Assembly: GCA_041871065.1 (NCBI GenBank)
Contig: CP168942.1
Coordinates: 2,016,501 to 2,080,500, forward strand
DNA: 64,000 bases
Source of the DNA: Weissella confusa
GTDB taxonomy: Bacteria > Bacillota > Bacilli > Lactobacillales > Lactobacillaceae
Reading direction: 5' to 3'
Shown: one piece after another, positions 1-14,046 of the stretch
Layout: every line of letters begins with the position of its first letter
Numbering within the stretch: position 1 is the stretch's first letter
Position numbers and translations under genes: made by a program
Notes under the pieces: model-generated
Databases searched by the model: none
The model's input: only the letters and a program-made list of their open reading frames with translations
Told to the model about the DNA's origin: nothing

Positions 1-1175
<1,175 letters not shown>

Positions 1176-1205
1176 TCATTTCAAAAGGTTGCTATGACGC
1201 TTGGA

Positions 1206-2084
1206 TTAATCCAAAGCAGCCATACCACCTGTAATTTCTGTAATTTCCGTCGTAATCGCACTTTGACGCGCACGGTTAAATTGCAATTCCAACGTACGGA
1301 TGATTTCCTTAGCGTTATCAGTTGCAGATGACATTGCGTTGGCAGAAGCCGCGTGCTCAGCCGTCTTGGCATCCAAGATAGCACCGTAGACCAAACTCTC
1401 AGCATATTGTGGCAAAACCACACCAAGAATTTGTTCTGGAGAAGGATCCATTTCGTAATCCGCCTTCACTGAATCTTCAGACGTTGGTTCCATGTCGTCA
1501 GTAGAAACTGGCAACATCTTCTCCAAACGCAATTCATTTTGAATACGTGATACGAAGTGTTGGTATGCAACAGTCAACTCATCAAAGACTTCGTTATCGT
1601 ACATCGTCGTAACGGTCTTAACGATTTCGCGAACCTCGTTAAAGGTAGGCACGTCAGACACACCACGGTACTCGTACGCAACGTTGTAGCCACGCTTCTT
1701 GAAGAAGTCTGAGGCATTACCACCAACGGCCAAAATAACCACTTGGTCAGGCGTCAATTGACGCTCTTCGATAATCGCCATCATACCCTTCAATAGCGTT
1801 GAGTTATAACCACCAACCAAACCACGATCAGAAGAGATGACCAAGAAGCCAACCTTCTTCACATCACGTTGTTCTAGCAAAGTACCAGAAACATTGTTGA
1901 TGTGCGCATTAGATAAGTGAGCCACAACGTCGTGCAAGGCGTTAGCATACGTTGTGTATGATCCACCGTGACGTTGAATTTGGCTCAACTTAGCCGTTGA
2001 GACCATTTGCATGGCACTCGTGATTTGTCGCGTCTTTTTTGTTGAGGCAATTCGGCGTTGAATATCTTGCAAAGAAGCTGCCAT
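1206..2084 (-). CDS. atpG: F1Fo ATP synthase subunit gamma
   Basis: Central rotor shaft of F1, coupling c-ring rotation to catalysis in beta. The 292-residue length is normal. The N-terminus [25 protein letters not shown] is the typical first coiled-coil helix, and the C-terminal helix ends with the conserved pattern [15 protein letters not shown]. It lies between atpA (17 nt gap) and atpD in the standard operon order. An AGGGAGGGG-like ribosome site precedes the ATG. Confidence 0.97.
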   Translation of the reverse strand: MAASLQDIQRRIASTKKTRQITSAMQMVSTAKLSQIQRHGGSYTTYANALHDVVAHLSNAHINNVSGTLLEQRDVKKVGFLVISSDRGLVGGYNSTLLKGMMAIIEERQLTPDQVVILAVGGNASDFFKKRGYNVAYEYRGVSDVPTFNEVREIVKTVTTMYDNEVFDELTVAYQHFVSRIQNELRLEKMLPVSTDDMEPTSEDSVKADYEMDPSPEQILGVVLPQYAESLVYGAILDAKTAEHAASANAMSSATDNAKEIIRTLELQFNRARQSAITTEITEITGGMAALD

Positions 2085-2101
2085 TTATCGCCCCTCCCTA
2101 A

Positions 2102-3643
<1,542 letters not shown>

Positions 3644-3688
3644 CTATTCATCACACACAACATCAATTTCTACTAGATTTTCAGATTA

Positions 3689-4231
3689 CTAGCGGATGAT
3701 ACTCTGACGAATAGCAGCTAACTTAGTTGCTAATGACCCATCCAAAATCTGGTTGTTCGCTTGTACAACAACACCACCAAGCAAGGCTTCGTCGACAACT
3801 TGTGTCAACTTAATCTCCTTAGCTTCAAAGCGCTTTGCAAGTTGTTCCGTCATACGGGCAGCTTGTTCGTCGCTCAAAGCAACAGCAGTCTTAACCTCGG
3901 CATATACCACACCTTCAGACTTGTTAACCAAGTCTTCATAAGCTGTGATAATTGCAGGTAGGTCGCTGAAACGGCGATAATCATACGCCATTTGCAACAA
4001 GTTCTTAACCACTTGGCTAGCACCATCAGATAGCGTTGCTACCATTTGTTGCTTAGCTGACTCAGGCACACGCATTGATTCGATAGCCTTCGTCAATTCT
4101 GGGTTTTCCACCAATACTGTACGTACTTCAACCAATTCGGCCAAAGTAGCAGCATCCGTGTTTTGGTCATGGGTTAATTCGAACAAAGCAACGGCATATC
4201 GCTTAGCAATCGTTGCTTGATCCAATGCCAT
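3689..4231 (-). CDS. atpH: F1Fo ATP synthase subunit delta (OSCP)
   Basis: Peripheral-stalk cap that joins the b-subunits to the top of alpha/beta. It has 180 residues, normal for the family. The C-terminal region with LLGGVVVQANNQILDGSLATKLAAI is the conserved OSCP signature (a weakly conserved family, but this tail is diagnostic). Its start codon overlaps the last base of the atpF stop codon, which indicates translational coupling. Confidence 0.96.
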   Translation of the reverse strand: MALDQATIAKRYAVALFELTHDQNTDAATLAELVEVRTVLVENPELTKAIESMRVPESAKQQMVATLSDGASQVVKNLLQMAYDYRRFSDLPAIITAYEDLVNKSEGVVYAEVKTAVALSDEQAARMTEQLAKRFEAKEIKLTQVVDEALLGGVVVQANNQILDGSLATKLAAIRQSIIR

Positions 4232-4746
4232 TACTTGTTACCTAACCCTTCGATGTAGGCGTCAATCAACGCCTTTTGATCATCTAACTTTAGTTCCTTT
4301 TGGATAATCTTTTGTGCGATCGTCACTGACAATTCAGCAACATCGTTCTTAACGCCAGCCATTGCTTCGGCACGCTCTTGCTCGATTTGAGCTGAAGCTT
4401 GATCCTTAGTAGCTTGGGCAGCTGCGTGCGCGTCCGCAACGATTTGATCACGTTGTTTTCCTGCAGCAGTCTTAGCGTCAGCGATGATGCCGTTTGCTTC
4501 AGTGCGAGCTGATTGCAATTGAGCTGAACGCTCAGCTGCATCAGCTTCGGCTTGCTTACGGGCCTCTTCAGCAGAGTCCAAATCGTTAGAAACCTTTTTC
4601 GCACGCTTTTCCATCATCTTTACTACTGGACCCCAAGCGAAGTACTTCAAAAGAAGCATCAACACAAGGAATGCCACTAGTACAAACAACATGTTACCCA
4701 AAGCCAACCCTTCGCTAGCACCTGCTAGAACAATTTGATTAATCAT
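4231..4746 (-). CDS. atpF: F1Fo ATP synthase subunit b
   Basis: Membrane-anchored peripheral stalk. A single membrane segment (about residues 17-38, rich in L, V, F and A) is followed by the GPVV turn and a long charged coiled coil rich in A, E, K and Q, ending in a delta-binding region. Length 171 is normal. The gene follows atpE by 24 nt and overlaps atpH by one base. Its start follows a GGAGG-containing ribosome site. Confidence 0.97.
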   Translation of the reverse strand: MINQIVLAGASEGLALGNMLFVLVAFLVLMLLLKYFAWGPVVKMMEKRAKKVSNDLDSAEEARKQAEADAAERSAQLQSARTEANGIIADAKTAAGKQRDQIVADAHAAAQATKDQASAQIEQERAEAMAGVKNDVAELSVTIAQKIIQKELKLDDQKALIDAYIEGLGNK

Positions 4747-4770
4747 AATTAGTTGGCCTCCGCGTTACTA

Positions 4771-5743
<973 letters not shown>

Positions 5744-6028
5744 AGAAATCCACCTCTTTCCTTTCTAAATAATCGCGGTGATGCGCAGAACACAGACCGT
5801 TTAAAACTTTTACCCCCTAATATTACGCCTTTTATATGTGAATTCAACGTTTTAAGCTTCAACACTTTTGTCCCAAATGTGCAATCAGATTTAGAAACGC
5901 CGTAAAACCGCGGTTTTAAACATTCCACTTCGGAATAGTTTCATATTTATATCCATAATTTGATATTTTAGATATTCTAAAAAATAGCATAATCCTAGTC
6001 ATACCAACGCCTATTCCCACTTTTTACA
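5744..6028 (-). promoter_or_regulatory. atp operon leader with a perfect 16-bp palindrome
   Basis: No convincing gene lies between uraA and atpB. The stretch is AT-rich and must hold the atp promoter, but I cannot fix a -35/-10 pair with confidence. It contains the perfect palindrome TAAAACCGCGGTTTTA (5903-5918), followed directly by the inverted repeat ATTCC-N5-GGAAT. The same core ACCGCGGT recurs in the adjacent uraA terminator. It may be an operator or an old terminator stem; this is unresolved. Confidence 0.4.
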
Positions 6029-6067
6029 AGAAAAAACCGCGGTATTCCATATCGGAAACCGCGGTTT
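6029..6067 (-). terminator. Intrinsic terminator of uraA
   Basis: On the minus strand, AAACCGCGGT pairs with ACCGCGGTTT across a 14-nt loop and is followed by a T run. It lies 20 nt after the uraA stop codon. Confidence 0.85.
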
Positions 6068-6086
6068 GAGTTTGTATAATTATTAA

Positions 6087-7364
6087 CTATTTCTCTGAAG
6101 CAGCCTTTTCTGGCAATACCAAATTCAAGAAAATCCCCAAGACAGTGGCGATGGCAACACCAGAGAATTGGATGATGTCGTTACCCTCACCCACTTGTAG
6201 GTAAGCGTTACCGATACCGATAACCAAAACTGATGAGGCAATCATCAAGTTACGCTTCAAGTTGAAGTCGATCTTGTTTTCAACGATGATACGCAAACCT
6301 GACGCTGCGATAACACCGAATAGCAAGAATGACACACCACCCGTAACGGCGCCAGGAATTGATTGGATCAACGCTGACAACTTACCAACGAATGAGAACA
6401 AGATGGCGAATACGGCGGCACCAATCAAAACGTAAACTGAGTGCACCTTCGTAATGGCCATAACACCAATGTTTTCACCATATGATGTCACTGAAGGTCC
6501 ACCGACCAATCCGGCAAAGATTGAGGCAGTACCGTCACCAGCCAACGTACGGTGCAAACCTGGGTTACGCATGAAGTCGCGTCCCGTCAAGTCATCCAAG
6601 ACCATCAAGTGACCCAAGTGCTCCGTGATCGTTACCAAAGCCAATGGCGCCATAACGATGATTGCGCCCCAGTGCATGACTGGCCTGTAATCAACGAATG
6701 GAATGTCGAAGTCTGGCAAGGCGAACCAAGCAGCGTGTGCAACTGGTGCCAAATCAACCAACCCGAACAAGATAGCGAAGATATATCCACCAACGATTCC
6801 CAACAAGATTGGAATCAAACCAAGGAAGCCTTTCAAGAACATGTTGAAGACAATCGTCAATCCCAACGTGATCATCGCAACCGCGAAGACGCGGATGTCG
6901 TACTTACCGTTCAACAACGTTGCTGATTGTGCAGCTGATGATGACAATGACAAACCGATAACCATAATGATTGGCCCGACCACGATCGGTGGCAACAACT
7001 TTTCAATCCAGTTCGTACCGATTACGGCAACGATTGCAGCCACAATCAAGTAAACAATACCAACTGAGATAACACCAGTGGCAACACCAGGGTATCCTGT
7101 GGTCTTCATCAAGGCCACCATCGGAATGATGAAGGCAAAACTAGAACCCATGTACGCTGGAATTTGCTTCTTCGTAATCAAGATGTGGAGCAAAGTTCCC
7201 ACACCAGAACTGAACAAGGCAATTCCAGGATTCAAACCAACCAACAACGGTACCAAAACCGTTGACCCAAACATTGAGAACATGTGTTGCAATGACAATC
7301 CAATCCATTGCAAGAACCCAGGCTTCTCATTAACGTCAAGTACGACGTCACGCTTCATATCCAT
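6087..7364 (-). CDS. uraA: Uracil permease (NCS2 family)
   Basis: Proton-coupled uracil importer in the cytoplasmic membrane, feeding Upp, which is encoded close by. About 425 residues with 12-14 hydrophobic segments. NCS2 marks include the N-terminal QHMFSMFGSTVLVPLLVG and, in the middle, the HLGHLMVLDDLTGRDF and GLVGGPSVTSYGENIG stretches that carry the substrate-site residues. I place the start at the ATG seven bases after GAGGAG; the upstream TTG of the longer frame overlaps that site. A PyrR-type attenuator precedes the gene, so expression should fall when UMP is plentiful. Confidence 0.93.
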   Translation of the reverse strand: MDMKRDVVLDVNEKPGFLQWIGLSLQHMFSMFGSTVLVPLLVGLNPGIALFSSGVGTLLHILITKKQIPAYMGSSFAFIIPMVALMKTTGYPGVATGVISVGIVYLIVAAIVAVIGTNWIEKLLPPIVVGPIIMVIGLSLSSSAAQSATLLNGKYDIRVFAVAMITLGLTIVFNMFLKGFLGLIPILLGIVGGYIFAILFGLVDLAPVAHAAWFALPDFDIPFVDYRPVMHWGAIIVMAPLALVTITEHLGHLMVLDDLTGRDFMRNPGLHRTLAGDGTASIFAGLVGGPSVTSYGENIGVMAITKVHSVYVLIGAAVFAILFSFVGKLSALIQSIPGAVTGGVSFLLFGVIAASGLRIIVENKIDFNLKRNLMIASSVLVIGIGNAYLQVGEGNDIIQFSGVAIATVLGIFLNLVLPEKAASEK

Positions 7365-7395
7365 GAGCAAACTCCTCTATAATTCCCGTCTTTAT

Positions 7396-7495
7396 ACAAA
7401 AAACAGCCAGGACGACCATGTCATCCCAGCTGTAAAAAATCTTCTAACGTACGGTTGCACGTTGACCCGAACTTGTCAGTCTCGCTGGGCTGACT
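7396..7495 (-). promoter_or_regulatory. PyrR-dependent attenuator of uraA
   Basis: Reading the minus strand, the leader holds CCCAGCGAGACTGACAAG (7472-7489), which fits the PyrR-binding loop pattern (CC-N-GAGRCU-N-CAAG). About 40 nt later an intrinsic terminator stem follows (7403-7433, ACAGC...GCTGT with a near-complete 14-bp stem) with six T. Known logic in Gram-positives: PyrR bound with UMP holds the anti-antiterminator, so the terminator forms. The antiterminator fold is inferred, not computed. Confidence 0.8.
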
Positions 7496-7522
7496 TAAAG
7501 ACGTCTTTTCTTAACTTCACTC

Positions 7523-7551
7523 AGTATAAACTAGTTAACAAAGTTAGTAAA
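7523..7551 (-). promoter_or_regulatory. Probable uraA promoter
   Basis: Minus strand TTTACT, 17-nt spacer, TATACT. It lies just upstream of the PyrR leader, at a sensible distance for the attenuator transcript. Confidence 0.6.
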
Positions 7552-7587
7552 CAAGCCAGCTCCACATTAAACGTTTAACCTTCTATA

Positions 7588-8232
7588 TTAAATTGACTTA
7601 AGTGTATCTAGTGCCAATTTGATGTCAGTTTCACCTTGGCGCATTGAAATAACGCGGTGGAATGTGTTCTCACACTTCAACATTTCTGACAACACCTTAG
7701 CCACATCGGCAATCGTGTTCTTGCCCGTACCGGCGTTCTTTGGATTCAAGTCAACCTTGCCCGTGGCAGGTTCTTCCGTCAATCCAACCGGTTGCAAAAT
7801 CGTGTAGTTCAATTCCGTGTGGTGCATCAACCAGTGATCACCAAAGAACTTCGCGATGTTGTAGTTCATCATGCTCTCGTCTTGCCACTCAGCAGGTGAT
7901 AGTGAGTGCCATGATGACAACATGATAAAGCGCTTGACGCCCAACTTGTCCGCAGCATTTTCAAGCTTCACGGCACCGAAAGCATCGATTTGTAACAAGT
8001 TCTTACCACGTGATCCAGCCACGAAGTAAATGGCATCCAATTCCAATGGACGCAATTCGCCAACCAACGTTGCTTCATCTGCCAGCAAATCAATGTTCTT
8101 TACTTCAACACCTTCACCAAAGTCTTGGTCCGTGTGCCGCGTTCCCGCAATCACTTGACGGCCATCCGCCACAAGATTCTTAACCAACTCTTCGCCGACG
8201 CGCCCACTTGCGCCTACTACTAATACCTTCAT
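7588..8232 (-). CDS. NAD(P)-binding Rossmann-fold protein (NmrA/YwnB-like SDR)
   Basis: An atypical short-chain dehydrogenase-like protein of 214 residues. The dinucleotide motif VVGASGRVGEELVKNL is at the N-terminus. The C-terminal half, with the pattern YTILQPVGLTEEPATG, matches NAD(P)H-binding proteins of the YwnB/YtfG-like group. The substrate is unknown; a redox-sensing or quinone-reductase role is only a family-level guess. I chose the ATG seven bases after GAGGAG; the longer frame starts inside that site. It lies between upp and uraA but is not needed for uracil salvage. Confidence 0.8.
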   Translation of the reverse strand: MKVLVVGASGRVGEELVKNLVADGRQVIAGTRHTDQDFGEGVEVKNIDLLADEATLVGELRPLELDAIYFVAGSRGKNLLQIDAFGAVKLENAADKLGVKRFIMLSSWHSLSPAEWQDESMMNYNIAKFFGDHWLMHHTELNYTILQPVGLTEEPATGKVDLNPKNAGTGKNTIADVAKVLSEMLKCENTFHRVISMRQGETDIKLALDTLKSI

Positions 8233-8285
8233 CGCGTATCTCCTCAATTTCTATTATCATCTTCACTACTATTATCAAAGACAAA

Positions 8286-8321
8286 AATGGAGACCGCATG
8301 AATTAATTCTTGCAGTCTCCA
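8286..8321 (-). terminator. Intrinsic terminator after upp
   Basis: On the minus strand the stem TGGAGAC...GTCTCCA, extended by GCA/TGC and GAATTAATTC at the apex, is followed by TTTTTG. It separates upp from the downstream SDR gene. Confidence 0.85.
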
Positions 8322-8337
8322 AATTTTCTTTAACTAA

Positions 8338-8982
<645 letters not shown>

Positions 8983-9010
8983 TCATTTTCTACTATTATA
9001 CAGGTAATTG

Positions 9011-10261
9011 TTATTCAGCGTGTTCAATTCCACTCAATGGGAACTTATCCGTCAATGCAATAACTTCCTTGGCAATCATATCAAGAACTTCTTGGTTATC
9101 GTGGTTCTCAAAGGCACGCAAAATCATGTGTGCGACTTCGCGAGCTTCATGCTCCTTGAATCCACGCGTCGTAATTGCTGGCGTTCCAATACGGATACCT
9201 GATGTGATGAATGGGCTACGAGGCTCATTTGGAATGGCTTCCTTGTTGGTCGTAATGTGAATGCTGTCCAACAAGTTTTGGGCTTCCTTACCCGTCAAAC
9301 CAGTGGCCGTCAAATCAAGGTTGAACAAGTGGTTGTCCGTACCACCAGAAATGACGCGAACCAAATCTGATTGGCTAAATACTTCAGCCATAGCCTTAGC
9401 GTTAGCCACGATTTGCTTACCGTATTCCTTGAAGCTTGGTTGCATCGCTTCGTAGAACGCAACGGCCTTACCAGCAATCACGTGCTCCAAAGGTCCACCT
9501 TGCGTACCAGGGAAGATGGCTGAGTTCAACTTCTTACCCAACTCTTCCTTGGCCAAAATCATACCACCACGAGGTCCGCGCAATGTCTTGTGCGTCGTCG
9601 TCGTGACCACATCAGCGATACCAACTGGTGATGGGTGAACCCCAGCAGCAATCAAACCGGCGATGTGTGCCATATCAACCATCAAGTATGCGCCAACAGA
9701 ATCAGCGATTTTACGGAAACGGTCAAAGTCAATGAAACGTGAGTAGGCTGATGCACCCGTCACAATCAACTTAGGCTTAAATTCTTCAGCCAAAGCTTGG
9801 ACTTGGTCATAATCAATCAACTCGTTCTCATCCAAACCATAGGCGTGGAATTGGTACGTCTTACCTGAGAAGTTAACAGGAGAACCGTGCGTCAAGTGAC
9901 CACCAGCGTCGAGGTCCATCCCCAACACGTGGTCACCATGCTCAAGCAAAGCTGCATAAACAGCTGCGTTGGCTTGTGAACCTGAGTGTGGTTGCACGTT
10001 GGCGTAGTCCGCACCGAACAATTCCTTGGCACGATCGATCGCCAATTGCTCGATTTGGTCGATAAACTCAGTTCCACCGTAGTAACGCTTGCCAGGATAA
10101 CCTTCAGCGTACTTGTTCGTCAAAATGCTACCTTGCGCAGCACGCACCCCTGCTGATGCAATGTTTTCAGATGCAATCAACTCGATGTTGTGCTCTTGAC
10201 GGTCAGCCTCGCGGTCAACGGCAGCCCACAACTCCGGATCAAACTCACGATAATTTGTCAT
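9011..10261 (-). CDS. glyA: Serine hydroxymethyltransferase
   Basis: PLP enzyme: serine + tetrahydrofolate to glycine + 5,10-methylene-THF, the main one-carbon source. It has 416 residues. The PLP-lysine motif [16 protein letters not shown] is near residue 225. The N-terminal [12 protein letters not shown] and [12 protein letters not shown] are also family signatures. GGAGGT precedes the ATG. It follows ywlC in the conserved lactobacillal prfA-prmC-ywlC-glyA-upp-atp string. Confidence 0.98.
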   Translation of the reverse strand: MTNYREFDPELWAAVDREADRQEHNIELIASENIASAGVRAAQGSILTNKYAEGYPGKRYYGGTEFIDQIEQLAIDRAKELFGADYANVQPHSGSQANAAVYAALLEHGDHVLGMDLDAGGHLTHGSPVNFSGKTYQFHAYGLDENELIDYDQVQALAEEFKPKLIVTGASAYSRFIDFDRFRKIADSVGAYLMVDMAHIAGLIAAGVHPSPVGIADVVTTTTHKTLRGPRGGMILAKEELGKKLNSAIFPGTQGGPLEHVIAGKAVAFYEAMQPSFKEYGKQIVANAKAMAEVFSQSDLVRVISGGTDNHLFNLDLTATGLTGKEAQNLLDSIHITTNKEAIPNEPRSPFITSGIRIGTPAITTRGFKEHEAREVAHMILRAFENHDNQEVLDMIAKEVIALTDKFPLSGIEHAE

Positions 10262-10309
10262 TCACATGACCTCCTATTAAATCCCCAAATATAAACGATA
10301 TCCCCAAAA

Positions 10310-11338
10310 TTAATCAGCTAACAGTTCCGTTACCCAATGTCCGCCGGAAGACTTTCCAAGACGGTTATTGTAGGCACTGTTTTCTGGTGTCGATGGCATG
10401 GCAGCAACCAAAACCGTCCGCACATCCTTGCGATCATCAAAGTAACGCAAACCGGCAAACAATTTTGCTGCTGCGGTATCTCCATTATCCCCGAGAGACC
10501 ACACAAAGTCCATGCCAGCCAACTGGTGTTGAATAATTAAATCATTCGTCAACATCAAGCCAACCGGTTCCAATTGTCCTTGGGCCCAAATGATGGCTTG
10601 CGTCCAGTCTTCTGGTGCCACCATGTACACATCCTTGTCAGGTGCGTAGTGGCGGTACTTCATACCTGGTGCCTTGGGTGCTTCATCAGCATCCACGTGA
10701 CGAATCTCAGAATCAACCGCCACACCCAACACGTCTTCAATTTGACCAGGCGTAATCTTACCTGGACGCAAAACGGCTGGTTGATCAGTTGATAGGTCAA
10801 TGACCGTTGATTCAACCCCAATCTTTGTTGCCCCATCATCCAAGATGCCGGCAATCTTACCATGCAAATCATGGTAAACGTGTTTCGCCGTGGTTGGTGA
10901 TGGCTTACCTGATGTGTTAGCAGATGGCCCAACCAATGGCGCATCGGCCTCACGAATCAATGCACGCGTCAAATCGTTATCTGGCATGCGCGCTGCCACT
11001 GTGTCCAAGCCACCCGTCACCGTCGTTGACACCGTGCCAGGCTTAACTGGCAAAATCATTGTCAATGGACCAGGCCAAAAGGCGTCCATCAACTTCTTCG
11101 CCCAGTCGTTCACCTCAGCAAAGCGGTCAACTTGTTCTGGGTCGGAAACGTGCACAATCAACGGGTTGTCAGATGGACGACCCTTTGCAGCGTACACCTT
11201 ACCAACAGCCGTATCGTTAAACGCATCCGCGCCCAAGCCATAGACTGTTTCAGTTGGGAATGCAACGAGTGACCCACGCTTAATGGCGCGAACCGCTGCG
11301 GGCAATTCATCAGCTGACCAAATTTTTGTCTCTGCCAT
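10310..11338 (-). CDS. ywlC: L-threonylcarbamoyladenylate synthase (Sua5/YwlC type)
   Basis: Makes threonylcarbamoyl-AMP from threonine, bicarbonate and ATP, the first step of t6A37 tRNA modification. The YrdC domain (residues 1 to about 205) shows SLVAFPTETVYGLGADAF and PLVGPSANTSGKPSPT. The extra C-terminal Sua5 domain makes it 342 residues, the long Sua5 form rather than short TsaC. It starts after GGGAGG, one base from the end of prmC, so the two are co-translated. Confidence 0.95.
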   Translation of the reverse strand: MAETKIWSADELPAAVRAIKRGSLVAFPTETVYGLGADAFNDTAVGKVYAAKGRPSDNPLIVHVSDPEQVDRFAEVNDWAKKLMDAFWPGPLTMILPVKPGTVSTTVTGGLDTVAARMPDNDLTRALIREADAPLVGPSANTSGKPSPTTAKHVYHDLHGKIAGILDDGATKIGVESTVIDLSTDQPAVLRPGKITPGQIEDVLGVAVDSEIRHVDADEAPKAPGMKYRHYAPDKDVYMVAPEDWTQAIIWAQGQLEPVGLMLTNDLIIQHQLAGMDFVWSLGDNGDTAAAKLFAGLRYFDDRKDVRTVLVAAMPSTPENSAYNNRLGKSSGGHWVTELLAD

Positions 11339-11339
11339 G

Positions 11340-12203
11340 TTATGCCTCCCGTGACACTTTAATCATGCGATCATGTCCACTCATGTCTTGGCGCAATGAT
11401 ACTGAGACACCTGGCAACTCGCCAAAGACCGCTAGCAAAGCTGGTCCTTGTTGATAGCCGATTTCAAAGTACGCTGCTCCTTGTGGACTTAGATAATCTA
11501 GTAGTTCAGCAGCCATCTTCTTGTACAACGCCAATCCTTCGTCGTCCGCAAACAACGCCAAATCTGGTTCGTACATAATGACTGATTCATCCATCACGTC
11601 GCGCTCTTGCTCACTAATGTAAGGCGGGTTTGAAATGATGATGTCGTATTGGCCTGAAGCCGCACTAAACAAGTCACTCTCAATCAATTGCACTTGCTTG
11701 GCAAATTGCTCAGCATTTGACTTGGCAACTTCAAGGGCGTCAACTGAAATATCAGCGCCCGTCACATCCCAAGTTGGGCGTTCAGCCCCGATGGTTACCG
11801 CAATGGCACCTGAACCCGTCCCAATATCAAGGACGCGCTTAGGCTCACCACTGGCTTTGTAATCATTGAGAACCCATTCCACCAACTCTTCAGTTTCTTG
11901 ACGGGGAATCAATACACGTCGATCAACGTTGAACTCGCGCCCGTAGAAAGCCGCGTGGCCCAATGCGTATTGCACCGGTTGACCACCCTTGATGGCACGC
12001 ACGGCCACCATGAAACGCAAGCGCTTCTCATCTTCCAAGACGGTATTCAAGTTATTCGCCAATTGCGCATAATTCCAATCCATCATCCCAGTTAGTAGAT
12101 AATCGATTTGTGCTAGTCGCTCTTCTTCATCGTGAATGTATGGCTCAAGTTGCCAATCACCCCAATCGCGAACTGCTTGAATTATCCATTGTTCATCAAA
12201 CAT
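11340..12203 (-). CDS. prmC: Peptide chain release factor N5-glutamine methyltransferase
   Basis: SAM-dependent methylation of the GGQ glutamine in release factors. It has 287 residues: an N-terminal helical substrate domain, then a Rossmann methyltransferase with LDIGTGSGAIAVTIG and the catalytic NPPY (IIISNPPYISEQE). It directly follows prfA, its substrate's gene, with a six-base gap. Confidence 0.97.
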   Translation of the reverse strand: MFDEQWIIQAVRDWGDWQLEPYIHDEEERLAQIDYLLTGMMDWNYAQLANNLNTVLEDEKRLRFMVAVRAIKGGQPVQYALGHAAFYGREFNVDRRVLIPRQETEELVEWVLNDYKASGEPKRVLDIGTGSGAIAVTIGAERPTWDVTGADISVDALEVAKSNAEQFAKQVQLIESDLFSAASGQYDIIISNPPYISEQERDVMDESVIMYEPDLALFADDEGLALYKKMAAELLDYLSPQGAAYFEIGYQQGPALLAVFGELPGVSVSLRQDMSGHDRMIKVSREA

Positions 12204-12209
12204 TGTGTC

Positions 12210-13295
12210 TTATCCTTGCTTCAATTCTTCCAACTTGGCCGTTTGATCAGCGATAATCAAGGCGTCGATAATGTCGCCCAATTCACCGTTCATGATACGG
12301 TCCAACTTGTTCAATGACAAACCAATACGGTGGTCCGTCACACGGTTTTGTGGGTAGTTGTACGTACGGATACGCTCTGAACGATCACCAGTACCAACGG
12401 CCGTCTTACGTTGCTCAGCATACTCAGCTTCGTTTTGTGAAGCGTAGTAGTCGTAGACACGGGCCTTCAAGATTTCCATGGCCTTCGCACGGTTTTGTTG
12501 CTGTGAACGTTGGTCTTGCATGGCAACCACGATACCCGTAGGCAAGTGGGTCATACGAACGGCTGATGACGTCTTGTTAACGTGCTGTCCACCGGCGCCT
12601 GATGAACGGTAAACATCGACACGCAAATCCTTGTCTTCGATTTCAATGTCGACATCTTCGTATTCAGGCATAACACCAACCGTCGCCGTTGACGTGTGAA
12701 CACGACCAGCTGATTCAGTGTCAGGCACACGTTGCACACGGTGCGCACCGTTTTCGAACTTCAACTTTGAGTAAACGTTGTCACCAGTAATCATCAAAAC
12801 GATTTCCTTGTAACCACCGATTTCAGTCTTGTTCTCGTCGATGACTTCAACGTTCCAGCCTTGCTTTTCAGCGTAGCGTGAGTACATGTCGTACAAGTCA
12901 CCAGCGAACAAAGCAGCTTCGTCACCACCAGCAGCACCGTGGATTTCCATGATGATGTTCTTGTCGTCGTTAGGGTCCTTAGGCAAAAGCAAGATCTTCA
13001 ACTTCTCTTCGATCTCTTCCTTCTCGCCCTTCAACTCCTTCAACTCTTCCTTGGCCATCTCTTCCAATTCAGCGTCGCCAAGACCTTCGTTCAACATCTC
13101 TTCGTTACCTTCGATGCCTTCTACGACTTCCTTGTAACGCTTGAACGTCTCAACTGTTTCACGCAAGCTACCTTCTTCCTTAGAAAGCGCCATGAAACGT
13201 TGTGTATCTGAAATGACATCAGGGTCAGAAATCAATTCGCTGATTTCATCATAACGGTCAACAACCGCTTGGACCTTCTCAAAAATCTCATCCAT
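12210..13295 (-). CDS. prfA: Peptide chain release factor 1
   Basis: Recognises UAA/UAG in the ribosomal A site and triggers peptide release. It has 361 residues. The GGQ loop is [14 protein letters not shown] near residue 235. The codon-reading PxT motif appears as VPDT in [16 protein letters not shown]; the middle residue varies within the family. It follows tdk by about 30 nt and is normal in all respects. Confidence 0.98.
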   Translation of the reverse strand: MDEIFEKVQAVVDRYDEISELISDPDVISDTQRFMALSKEEGSLRETVETFKRYKEVVEGIEGNEEMLNEGLGDAELEEMAKEELKELKGEKEEIEEKLKILLLPKDPNDDKNIIMEIHGAAGGDEAALFAGDLYDMYSRYAEKQGWNVEVIDENKTEIGGYKEIVLMITGDNVYSKLKFENGAHRVQRVPDTESAGRVHTSTATVGVMPEYEDVDIEIEDKDLRVDVYRSSGAGGQHVNKTSSAVRMTHLPTGIVVAMQDQRSQQQNRAKAMEILKARVYDYYASQNEAEYAEQRKTAVGTGDRSERIRTYNYPQNRVTDHRIGLSLNKLDRIMNGELGDIIDALIIADQTAKLEELKQG

Positions 13296-13326
13296 GTTGA
13301 TTCAAATTCCTTTTCTTAAATATGTA

Positions 13327-13926
13327 TTAGTTCTTTGCCATACGACGTGCAATAGCAGCCATATCAGGGTGGTTGTAGTGGTAACGGCATACAGGCATGT
13401 AGGCTTCATCCCCACCAATTTGGACTTGAGCACCTTCATAAACTGGTTGCCCATCAGAAATACGCAAATTCATCGTTGCCTTGCGACCGCAGAATGAACA
13501 AAGCGTCTTCATTTCCTCGATCTTGTCGGCATAAATCAATAGCGCTTCTGAACCTGGGAACAAGTTATTGAAGGCATCGTTCTTCAACCCGAACGCCAGC
13601 ACCGGAATGTTCAAGTCATCAACAACTTGCGTCAACTCAAGCACTTGCTCCTTGGTCATAAATTGCGCCTCGTCAATCAAGACTGCTGCGACATCGTCTT
13701 GTTGATCTTGAATCAACTTGAACAAGTCATCCGCATCGCTAATCGCTAACGCTGAACGTTGCATCCCGATACGTGACGCAATTTCACCAACCCCTGAACG
13801 GTTGTCTAAGGCACTTGTTAGTAGCAACACGTGACGTTGTTGCGTTTCATAGTTGTGAGCGACCTTCAAAATCTCAATACTTTTTCCACTCGCCATTGCA
13901 CCATATCTAAAAAACAGTTGCGCCAT
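13327..13926 (-). CDS. tdk: Thymidine kinase
   Basis: Phosphorylates thymidine to dTMP with ATP (type II, tetrameric). The P-loop is GAMASGKS near the N-terminus. VLIDEAQFM carries the catalytic glutamate, and a CxxC plus CRYH set forms the zinc site. I chose the second ATG ([11 protein letters not shown]), six bases after AAGGAAGGTGG, which gives the usual 199 residues. It heads the tdk-prfA-prmC-ywlC string. Confidence 0.96.
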   Translation of the reverse strand: MAQLFFRYGAMASGKSIEILKVAHNYETQQRHVLLLTSALDNRSGVGEIASRIGMQRSALAISDADDLFKLIQDQQDDVAAVLIDEAQFMTKEQVLELTQVVDDLNIPVLAFGLKNDAFNNLFPGSEALLIYADKIEEMKTLCSFCGRKATMNLRISDGQPVYEGAQVQIGGDEAYMPVCRYHYNHPDMAAIARRMAKN

Positions 13927-14004
13927 GTGTTGCCACCTTCCTTCTGCCAAATTGAAAATTAGTTAGTTTGACACTCATTTAACAGTATAACGAAATTTCG
14001 CCTA

Positions 14005-14040
14005 TAAAAAAAGAAGAGAACTCGCAACAGTTCCCTTCTT
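14005..14040 (-). terminator. Intrinsic terminator after the HExxH gene
   Basis: Minus strand stem AAGAAGGGAACT / AGTTCTCTTCTT with a six-nt loop and seven T. It ends the transcript of the secreted protein gene just upstream of it. Confidence 0.85.
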
Positions 14041-14046
14041 GAAATT

